NCBI GenBank assembly: GCA_012845835.1
Contig: JABAKD010000011.1
Span: 2,844,501 to 2,908,500, forward strand
From: Undaria pinnatifida
Lineage: Eukaryota > Sar > Phaeophyceae > Laminariales > Alariaceae
Direction: 5' to 3'
Length of the DNA stretch: 64,000 nucleotides
Shown: in pieces, positions 54,504 through 62,578 of the stretch
Numbering within the stretch: position 1 is the stretch's first letter
How the letters are laid out: the number at the start of each line of letters is the position of its first letter
Notes under the pieces: generated by a model
What the model saw: only the letters and a program-made list of their open reading frames with translations
The model's database searches: none
What the model was told of the DNA's origin: nothing
Program-made: the position numbers and the translations under genes

Positions 54504-55838
54504 GGAGGCGCATCATTCAGAAACGAAAACGCCTAAAAGTGCTGTAACTCATATCGTAGCGCGCGTCCCGACGGGAAAACGAATTGGGGACGTATGCTGC
54601 TTGGAATTATAGAATAGTGTTACTGGATTACTCAGGCTACTCGCGCGAGTGGCTCGGAGCTCATGGCATGTACCACTCCGCTCGGAGAATGTAAAGGATC
54701 GTTTCGTGTATTATTATAACATGCGTGTAAAATGGCCGTTCCTTTTCCCGGACGGATTGGTATGCTGTAGGGCTCTATCGGCGCTCTTAGAGCTGCCCCC
54801 ACCTCGCAAAACGATCAAATAGTACCGAATCGGTTCGAGGTTCCGCCCTTGTTTTCGTGAGAAAGCCAGTGGGGTATAAACTGTGGCGTGCACCGGCCGC
54901 AAGAACGACCCATCACCAAACCATATCCCCTTTGGAGCTTCGCCCGCACTTTTTGGGACAAACTACTTGGACTTAGTGTGCTGTGTTGTTCGCGGTACTG
55001 AAAGGGGTGTCCCATAGCGCTGTGAGTCGGCAGGATTTGACGAGTAAAACCTAATCGTTAGGTGCCGCTAGCCAACTAAGTGACTTTGGTTGGTAAGTCG
55101 GCTGGCGATGCCAGTTGATGGTCAGCCGACTTGCCGACGAAAGTCAGGCGAGCGAATCAGCCCCCCCCCCCCCCGGCTGGTGCCGAAGTCCGTCTTACGA
55201 GCGGTTCTTGGAAGGATGCACTTCGCCCTTCATGCGACTCGCCGAACACGCCACGGCGCTTCGCCCTTGGTGCAAGCATTGTCTGCCTGGTTGGTAGAAA
55301 CCCGACGTGCTCCGCCCCGGCATGGTAGGGATGCGAGGGTTTATGGGCATACGTCTACGGCCATGCACAAACTGAGTACACCCCCCTCCCCCCCCCCTGC
55401 CGAAGGGGTGGCCCGGCCAAAAAAAGAATAACGCACTCAACCCTTCCTACGAGTATGGAAACCCAATAAGTCGGATAGTCGACATTTACGGGAAACGACT
55501 CGTAGTAAATAGCTATCAGTCCGAATAATAACTGGTTGGTGACGTTATATATCACAGCTCCAGTAACCCCCTTATGACCTGCCCCCACGTTTTTGAGATA
55601 TCACTGCTTGAAATCTGCGTAGGATGGTATTTTCAGTGGGCAAAGGGTTTAGGCAATAGAGCTGTAAAGCGATATCTAACGATGGAAAATACAACGCTCG
55701 CTCAAAAGTTTCGTGGGCTGGGGTTATTTCGGCGCGACCGGCCTTACCGCCCCTGCCGCCGCTATGCCCTCGCGGACCATTCTCTTCGAATCAATCCGTG
55801 CATTGTTGCCGCCGCTGCCGCGCACGCTAAAACAAAAG
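54504..55838. other. Upstream region of the desulfurase gene; repeats, no exon recognised
   Basis: 54945-55012 is a decayed TTAA-type MITE ('TTTTTGGGACAAACTACTTGG'). 55020-55155 is an R4 copy ('GTCGGCTGGCGATGCCAGTT', 'GCCGACTTGCCGACGAAAGT'). The expected N-terminal exon of the desulfurase (Asn-Ala-Thr-Thr-Pro-type motif) was searched for by eye and not found. It may lie upstream of a longer intron. 55729-55760 encodes 'YFGATGLTAP', a poor match. Confidence 0.4.
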
Positions 55839-56033
55839 GTATCGCGCGAGATGTTTCCCTTCATTGGAGAGTGTTTTGGCAACCCGTCGAGCGCGCACGC
55901 GCTGGGCAGGGCTTGCAAGGCGGCCGTAGTCAAGGCTCGGGAAAGAGTTGCGTCATTGCTCGGCTGCACTCCTGAGGAGGTGGTTTTTGTTGCTACCGGG
56001 TCGGAGGCGGACAACCACGCCATTATGGCTGCG
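55839..56033 (+). CDS. Desulfurase exon A
   Basis: 65 codons, from '[20 protein letters not shown]' to 'NHAIMAA'; donor GCG then GTAAGG. The acceptor (ACAAAAG, then GTATCG) is chosen because it keeps phase 0 and aligns with the family. The 5' border is the least certain of the six. Confidence 0.75.
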
Positions 56034-59000
56034 GTAAGGAGGCGTGATGTTTGCTTCGGTTTTTGTAATGTGCGTTGTCGTTATGCAAAGGCGTGGTGAT
56101 CCTCGGATTTTATCAATACAAGTAAAGGTACACTTGAGGTGTGGGGTTGGAGCGGTTTATATGGTTAGTGTTGTTGCTTTCGCGGAGTATAGCTGCGGTA
56201 AGGGGAGGCGTGATATTGCTTCGGTTTTCGTTGTGTGAATTGTTCCGATGAGGAGGGTGTGTTGTGCTTCAGTTTTTGTATTGTATTGTGCGTGTTTCGG
56301 TGCTCCCATTAGGTCAGTGAGAGGGGCGTGAATGCACTTCGGTTTCGATCAATAATTGAAATACACCTCTCAGCTGTGAACTCGAGGATTTCGTAGAAAA
56401 CTCATATTTGTAAGCTGCGTGCGGTACTTCGGTTACTCGTTTTGTGTCGTGTGCCGTGTTGCTGTATTTTCGACGCGGCGTGATTCGGTTCTAGTAGTGT
56501 ACAGCGTTGCTGTGCTTTCGTTTCGTATCGCCACCCGTTGCGCATGCCAATTTTGGCCCTGCCCAAAACCTGACCCATATCGTATAGCTGCCCGCTGCGC
56601 CTGTCGATCTTCCTCGAGCAATGCTTGTTTGCTCGTCATCTAACGCCACGTAGATCTGAACCCAGCTTTCGCCGCCCTATCCCTGGTCCAAACCGGACCC
56701 GCATCGTATCGCTACCCGTTGCACATGCCGATTTTAGCTGGCGCTCCACGCCGCGGCAAAGCCTATTCCCGACGGCCGAGGTTCCGGCGCGTCAAAGCCG
56801 CACGTGATATCTTCTGCCATCGAGCACCCAGCTATCACGAAATGCCTCGATAACTTGACGGCGGAGGGGAAGCTGGATGTAACCTACGTCGGGGTTGATG
56901 AACAGGGACGGGTTTCCAGTGCCGACGTGCTGGAGGCGTTTCGGCCCGAGACGGCGCTGGTTACCATCATGCACTCTAACAACGAGGTAAAGAAACGGCA
57001 AAGCGATATCGTCTCCGCGAACCCTAAACAAATTAAATACCAGGTAGTAAATAAATAATTAAGTAAATACTTGCAGGCCCCTATTGTAGACTACATGTGT
57101 AATATACCATATACCAGGTATACCAATAGGTTAACAACAGGTATTAACCCCTTTTGAGACTTTAGAGGGAAACATTTCGAGGACAAATACTGACGATTTT
57201 CGACATCGGCCACTGGTGGTTAGCGATGATGATGATAGAATTGGTGTCCGAACGATAACAACGAATGCGAAGACTCCGTACGGGACGGGCGCGGTATGAT
57301 CCTACTCGTACTGCTGCTGCGCCCTCTCACGCTACTGACGAACAGGCGCCTGACAACATCGCAATCGTCGTTGTTTGGTCGCTACACACGGGCCCCGGAA
57401 AAGTTTATGTAAATAGTTACCCTCCTACAGAAGTATAGGCTGCATGGATGAGATACCACATGTACCGACAGTTTTTTTTTGCTTGTTCTCGCGTTACTTC
57501 GTCCCCATCATATGGGCTGCAGTATGGATACACACATCTTCATTACCTTCAATTTTATGCAATACCTTCACTCACTGCTGTGGAGTTCTTTGCCATAATA
57601 GACTGAAATGTTTTGACATTTTTTTTGTCGCACACATACGCGATGGACACCACTGCTGCTGCCTCCAACGTCGCGCCACCGCTGCCGCCGCCGCCGCCGC
57701 CGCCGCCGCCGCTGCTGCTGCTTTTGCAGCTGTACTGCAACTGCACTGCTGCTGTTGTGTTGCCCTGCTTGTTCTACAAAGTAAACGCTGCTGTTGTTGT
57801 GTTCAGCAAAATTGTTTCGTGATTTCGACCGAGCTTTTTTTTGTTTTTTTTTCGTTGTTTGTTGACTCTGTGGACTACTACTGTACTGCTTTGGACTGGT
57901 GGGCCAAACACGTTTCAATATTGTCTGATTTTCGCACACACACGATGCCGCTGTCCCCATATTCCCCACCGCCGATACCGATAAAACCAAATCATCTTCA
58001 AGGTGATGATTTTTTTTCAGGCCTGTGACACCCCAAGCACTACATTATTCTACGCTCTTTCAACTAAATAATAGATGAAAATCGTCAGCCGTTGTTGCGT
58101 CACCCAACGTCCGCAGGGGAAGCTTGTATCTCCTAAAGCTGTGGCTGACAGCCGTCTAGACGTATTTCACTAGGTTTTAGTGTGGGATCTCCTAGAGTTG
58201 TGATTGACGGCCGTCTAGACGTATTCTACCAGATTTGGTGTGGGATCTCCTACAGTTGTGACTGACGGCCGTCTAGACGTATTTCACTTTGGATTTAGTG
58301 TGGGATCTCCTGAAGATGTGACTTTTTTGGGAGGCCAAAGGTTTGTGGTAATGTTAATGTTAATGTTAATGTTAATGTTAATGTTAATGTTATGTTAATG
58401 TTATGTTAATGTTAATGATAATATTATTGATATTAAATAGTGTTAATGTTAATGTTAATGCTGATGTTAATGTTGATGTTAAGATGTTAATGTTAACGTT
58501 GATGTTGATGTTGATGTTGATGTTAATGTTAATGTTAATGTTAATGTTAATGTTAACGTTAATGTTAATGCTGATGTTAATGTTGATGTTAAGATGTTAA
58601 TGTTAACGTTGATGTTGATGTTGATGTTGATGTTAACGTTAATGTTAACGTTAATGTTACTGTTACTGTTAACGTTCATGTTAATGTTGATGTTGATGTT
58701 ACTGTGGATGTTAATGTTAATGTTCATGTTAATGATATTGTTGACCTCCTCGAGGGAGGAACTACCGGTTTATTCTGATAATTTTACGAGCGTGCTTGCT
58801 TGTTCTAGTAGGACTAGGGTATATGAATGTTGGTCGGGTTGAGCGAACGAACGTCTTCGAAGGCATGTTTAGGTCGGGTAGGATATTGAGCTCCTCGTGT
58901 TAGGAGCTCAGAAAATTCTTAGAACCTTCTGCACCCCTACCGTGTGATGATCGTCAGAAGAAACGTGAAAACTGACCCAGGCTGGGTTTCTTATTTGGTA

Positions 59001-62000
59001 CAGGGTGCGTCTACATCGACTGCAGTATAACGGCTCCAGGATTTCTTGCGTTCTAACCCGGACTGGGTTTCGTGTTTGGGGAAGAATGCCTTCTACATTA
59101 ACTTTAGCGTAGCGGCTCCCAGATTTTGTTGTACTGTGTATTCCTTCCGGCAAGTGTCAGTCTACCTTTCTTATAACCTTGTTTCGTGTTGGGTGCCCTG
59201 TATTGTGTGTGCTGCCTTGCGATCGGTTAGGTGGGGTCGCTTCAGCCCATCAGATGTATTGCGGAGATGTGTCTGCGTCGAGGGATCCTGTGCCACACGG
59301 ATGCCGCTCAGAGCATTGGCAAGGTCTCGGTTAAGGTATGCCTTCGTCTTTTTGGTGTCGTCTGTTTTGGCGATGATACGTTCAGGGAGCAGCGTGTCCC
59401 GCCTGTCATGTCTGCAGGGTTTTCATGGCTACTCTCGTCCAGGTCTAGGAGGTGTACATGCATGAGTTCTACGGAGATTGGTATGTGACTTAAGCGGTTT
59501 TGCCTTCGGGCTGTGTAACCAACAATGCCTATAATAGCGCACATATGTACCAACCTCTTGTTGTCGATTTCCTATTGTGTGCACGATGTACGGCACCCTT
59601 TCGTTCTACGCCGTTTTTTTTTGTGGCGCTCCGTTGAGGATGCAGTGTGTCTGGCCTTCTTTCACTTTATTTTATTTTCTCGTTTTTGTTTTCCAGCTTC
59701 TGGACAAGCCGTGGTCATAGGTCTCGTCCCTTCTCTCCCCCGGTACGGGCCTTCGTGTTTATCGCGCACAGGATTCAGCATTTCCCAACGCTCGTCGAAT
59801 TTCATCGAATGCCACGCGTTCGCGCTTTCCTCGATCCATTTTTTGCACATGAAAAAGTCCCTGGGAGTGCGAAAATTCACACGAGGGAACGCGAACATTG
59901 AAATCGACCTTAGTAGTTACCAGGGACGATGTTAACCCACTAGACCATCGGAAGACGCCGACATCGCGTATGCCGTACTGAGCGCACATGCTACAGTTGT
60001 ACCAACCTCTTGTTTGTCGAAGTCCTTCTTACGGACGACACACACGATCTCTCGTTGTATCTCGCTCTAGTTACGAACGACGTGGACGACCTTTTGTTGC
60101 ACCCCACCCAATTTATGCAAGACGTACACGACCTCTCGGTGTATCCCACGGCTGGTGGTGTGGATTGCGTACCTGGGGGTTGACTTGCTTACCGCCACGC
60201 GCTTCTTTCGCTCAGCTTTCGCAACTCTGCTCCCCCCTTGCGCATCTTGCGGCTACGCACCCCCGTTCGTCCCACGCACGAAAACGGTGCATCTTGCGGC
60301 TTTATACCCCCTTTCATCCAATACGCAAAAATCGTGCGCATCTTGCGGCTATGTACCCCCTTTCGTCCAATGCACGAAAATGGCATCAGACCTGGACGTT
60401 GCCGTGCTTCCATTGATGTGGACTCGGATGATCCCTTTAGCATCTTGCGTATGTGTACCTCTTTTTGTCCAATGCACAATAAAGGTATCGGACCTTGGCG
60501 TGGACATGCTTACCTTGGTGGGGCACAAGTTCGGAGCGCCAAAGGGTGTGGCTGCTCTCTTCGTAAGGAAAGGACTAACGCTGCCGCCGATGATACGCGG
60601 TGGTGGTCAGGAGTCGGGGAGGAGAGCGGGAACTGAAAATGTGCTGCTTATTGCCGGGATGGGGAAGGCGGCGGAGGTGGGAGACGCTGATGACGCTCGT
60701 GATAAAAAAAACGATGCCATTAAAGTTAACTTCATCGCTAAGTCGGACATGTATGCCCTGAGCGGTGCCCTCTAGCCCTTTGCCGACCCCTTTTTTTTCT
60801 CCTACTGCAATAGTCTACTTTCAAGTGTTGTTGTCCCCATATCGGCATGCAGTGCTGAAAAGGTTATGGGGCGTGTTTAGCGACCATTCGTTAATACTAC
60901 GTGTCGGCATATTCCCGCAAACGGTGTAGCTGGTAGTGCAGACGCGATTGCGACAGGTTCAAAGGGAGCGGGGCGACAATGGCGTGCACTCGACGGTGCA
61001 CGCCTCTTCGAGATTGCACCTCGCGTTGCCTCACCCTTTCAGCGCAGAACGCTGCTCGTTTCGTCTACTATTTTTGTTGTCTTCGATAGGCGGCCTACTC
61101 AGGCTTTTACCGGTGTCACTCATTCTGTGTTTTTTTTGCTGACGCGTTTGTTTTATGTTTGTGTAGCCGCTTTTCTGTTTGTCTTGGTTCGTTCTTGTTT
61201 TGCTGATGTGCTTGTTTTTTTGTGTAGCCACTCAGCCGTTTGTTCTTAGTTTGCAGAAGCCTCGTGCAATCTGCCATGACGACTCTCTCCCTATTCCACT
61301 GGCGCCACCTTTATTCTTTCACGACCACGATAGATTGTCGACCTCGAATTCGAGCGACTGACCAAGCACCTCACGGACATGCGCGCGTATCTTTTGGAGC
61401 GCCTTGAAGCAACGGACTTGGGCAGGGAGATGCGGGTCCACGGTCCCCGTGACCCATCCGAACGCCTCCCCAACACCCTAAGCGTCGGTATTCCGGAACT
61501 CGACGCGCGGGAGCTGCTTGAAAGGGTAAGGGACGGCTGTTTTGTTCTGGTTCCACTCCACGCTAGCACGTAACCCCTTTAAAACTGCACCCTCGCTTCG
61601 GAGACACACATATTTACCAAAGAAAGTTCAAGAGGTTAGGGATAGGTTAGATGTTCCCAGAGCTTGTCACGGGTCAGGTCGAGTCAGCGTAACCCGTCCC
61701 GACCGACGAGATTTGAAAGCTTTCTGGCCCGACCCGACCCATCCCGTGAGATTTCGAGGTTAGGGATAGGTTAGATTTTCCCAGAGCTTGTCACGGGTCA
61801 GGTCGAGTCAGCGTAACCCGTCCCGACCGACGAAATTTGAAAGCTTTCTGGCCCGACCCGACCCATCTCGTGAGATTTCGAACACTCCTGACCCGGCCCC
61901 ACTCGACCCGCGAGGTTTTGAGAACCACCTGGCATGATCGGCGGGTCGGGTCCTGACCCGTGAAAAGTACTGGATTTTCCAACAAACTTAGTTCCAGGTA

Positions 62001-62574
62001 CTTGATTTTTATGTACGACGTGCCTCAGGTAGTACTCTCGTGCACGGCCTTTAAGCGGACGGAGTCGATTTCCCCGCCCCTCAAAAAATGACGAAGCGTG
62101 CACTTTCACCGAAGAAATGACGTTCCCAACTCCGAAACGTTTATTTTCCTGTTTCTGAAACGTGTTTCCGCGGTTGTCCCGGAACCGCTGCGGCATCTGC
62201 GTGCCATGCCGGCGAGGCAACGATGTCAGGGGCGCTGGATACCCCCTTAGAGCCCAAAAAAACTTCCTATACTAATTTCATGTCGGTTGTCGCCAAAATC
62301 GTGTTTCCCGTTATAAAGGCGTTAAGCAACAGAAGGATCCGAAAATCGTGCGAGGACAAAACGAAACATGATTGATTTTTGACGAACTCCTGTGCCAAAC
62401 GCTGGGAGTATATTTTTGCTGTTTCTGAAACGTGCTTCCTCAGTTATCCGAAACCGTTGCCGCGTCTGCGGGATCGGCATGCCATGCCGGGGAGAAAACG
62501 ATGTCAGGGGTGCTTCAGGCGATGAGGGTGGACGAGGCGACGGGTTTCGGCACCGTCAGGCTCTCCGTTGGAAG
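55839..62574 (+). CDS. NifS-type cysteine desulfurase / selenocysteine lyase, six exons seen
   Basis: A class V, PLP-dependent enzyme that takes sulfur from cysteine, or selenium from selenocysteine, onto an active-site Cys. Exons: 55839-56033, 56738-56986, 59231-59335, 60485-60676, 61334-61525 and 62444-62574. Joined, they give about 354 residues of a usual ~400. Motifs in order: '[11 protein letters not shown]', 'GSEADNHAI', 'SSAIEHPAI', '[14 protein letters not shown]', '[11 protein letters not shown]', '[11 protein letters not shown]' (PLP Lys codon 60527-60529), '[19 protein letters not shown]', '[14 protein letters not shown]', 'SAGSACHAG' (catalytic Cys codon 62480-62482) and 'GTVRLSVGR'. 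The five internal introns (704, 2244, 1149, 657 and 918 bp) are all phase 0. The His-Ala-Gly context of the Cys and the short loop fit the SCLY-like branch, but IscS/NifS-like activity cannot be excluded. The start and the last ~30 residues are missing. Confidence 0.85.
56345..56440 (+). repeat. CORE-1 core in desulfurase intron A-B
   Basis: 'CCTCTCAGCTGTGAACTCGA' and 'AACTCATATTTGTAAGCTGC' at core spacing. Confidence 0.6.
56738..56986 (+). CDS. Desulfurase exon B
   Basis: 83 codons. Acceptor CCGATTTTAG before CTGGCG gives 'LALHAAAKP', which continues the previous exon in phase 0. Holds '[19 protein letters not shown]' and ends 'IMHSNNE' at GAG, then GTAAAG. Confidence 0.85.
57144..57205 (+). 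mobile_element. TTAA-type MITE fragment in intron B-C
   Basis: TTAACCCCTTTTGAGACTTT start, 'CGAGGACAAA' inside, right half absent. Two exact TACCAGGTA sites (57038 and 57112) lie just upstream. Confidence 0.45.
57675..57724 (+). repeat. GCC/GCT trinucleotide repeat in intron B-C
   Basis: About ten GCC units followed by CTG units. Frames over it give poly-Ala, poly-Pro or poly-Leu and are not exons. Confidence 0.9.
58126..58330 (+). repeat. 60-bp tandem repeat in intron B-C
   Basis: Three and a third units with 'GGATCTCCTAGAGTTGTGA', 'TGACGGCCGTCTAGACGTAT' and 'TTTAGTGTG'. Each complete unit carries the palindrome CGTCTAGACG. Confidence 0.9.
58357..58740 (+). repeat. TTAATG hexanucleotide array in intron B-C
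   Basis: About 380 bp of TTAATG with TTGATG and TTAACG variants. A 112-bp block (near 58450-58560) is repeated once (58560-58670). Open frames ('LMLMLM') are trivial. Confidence 0.95.
58968..59210 (+). repeat. R8 dispersed repeat in intron B-C, internally duplicated
   Basis: Matches 39644-39800. The first ~80 bp is present twice ('CTGGGTTTCTTATTTGG' and 'CTGGGTTTCGTGTTTGG'). Ends only 20 bp before exon C and may supply its branch point and pyrimidine tract. Confidence 0.65.
59231..59335 (+). CDS. Desulfurase exon C
   Basis: 35 codons. Acceptor GATCGGTTAG then GTGGGG gives '[13 protein letters not shown]', completing the 'NNEVG' motif across the junction. Contains '[15 protein letters not shown]', whose Asp contacts the PLP ring nitrogen in this family. 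Donor AAG then GTATGC. Confidence 0.88.
59690..59965 (-). mobile_element. SINE-1 copy in intron C-D
   Basis: Minus-strand head 'GATGGTCTAGTGGGTTAACA' (A-box-like) and 'TAACTACTAAGGTCG', shared with the 13560-13872 copy. Body with 'GGGGGAGAGAAGGGACGAG' and 'CCACGGCTTGTCCAGAAG'. Confidence 0.7.
60236..60480 (+). repeat. ~56-bp tandem repeat at the end of intron C-D
   Basis: 'GCATCTTGCGGCTATGTACC' and 'CCCTTTCGTCCAATGCACGA' recur three to five times. The last partial unit ('TTTTTGTCCAATGCACAATA') forms the acceptor region of exon D. Confidence 0.8.
60485..60676 (+). CDS. Desulfurase exon D (PLP lysine)
   Basis: 64 codons from '[20 protein letters not shown]' to 'GMGKAAE'. The Schiff-base Lys is codon 60527-60529. 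The donor is placed at GAG then GTGGGA. The frame stays open to 60774 but loses family similarity after 'KAAE', so read-through is less likely. Confidence 0.8.
61334..61525 (+). CDS. Desulfurase exon E
   Basis: 64 codons starting '[20 protein letters not shown]' and holding '[20 protein letters not shown]'. Acceptor CACGATAG, donor AGG then GTAAGG. Phase 0 at both ends. Confidence 0.82.
61632..61960 (+). repeat. GACCCG-rich repeat with 124-bp tandem duplication, intron E-F
   Basis: 'GAGGTTAGGGATAGGTTAGA' to 'CGTGAGATTTC' is duplicated (61632 and 61756). CCCGACCCGACCC words continue to 61960 and recur at 62600-62780, downstream of exon F. Confidence 0.8.
62120..62240 (+). pseudogene. Dead duplicate of desulfurase exon F and its splice acceptor
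   Basis: Matches 62381-62512 through the intron end ('CTGTTTCTGAAACGTG') and the coding part. The acceptor CAG is CGG here (TTCCGCGG), nine bases next to the Cys codon are missing (in frame), and the copy stops at 'GGGGCGCTGGATAC', where a TTAA-type MITE begins. The Cys-His-Ala-Gly codons survive. Confidence 0.75.
62241..62325. mobile_element. TTAA-type MITE, reversed copy, intron E-F
   Basis: 'ACCCCCTTAGAGCCC', 'CCTATACTAATTTCATG' and a closing AAAGGCGTTAA, opposite in orientation to 24176-24264. It cuts off the duplicate exon. Confidence 0.6.
62444..62574 (+). CDS. Desulfurase exon F (catalytic cysteine)
   Basis: Acceptor GCTTCCTCAG, then '[20 protein letters not shown]'. The catalytic Cys codon is 62480-62482. 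It continues '[20 protein letters not shown]' to 'SVGR'. The end is either a phase-2 donor (AAG then GTGAAA at 62575) leading to an unseen last exon, or a stop (TGA 62576-62578) that would shorten the protein by about 30 residues. Confidence 0.8.
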
Positions 62575-62578
62575 GTGA

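Noticed and set aside
55713-55838. Upstream extension of desulfurase exon A carrying 'YFGATGLTAP' as the N-terminal motif
   Set aside because: Too many mismatches to the family's Asn-Ala-Thr-Thr-Pro motif. The residues between it and exon A do not align.
60677-60774. Read-through of desulfurase exon D to the stop at 60774
   Set aside because: Family similarity ends at 'GMGKAAE', and joining to exon E restores it ('[12 protein letters not shown]'), so a donor at 60677 is favoured.
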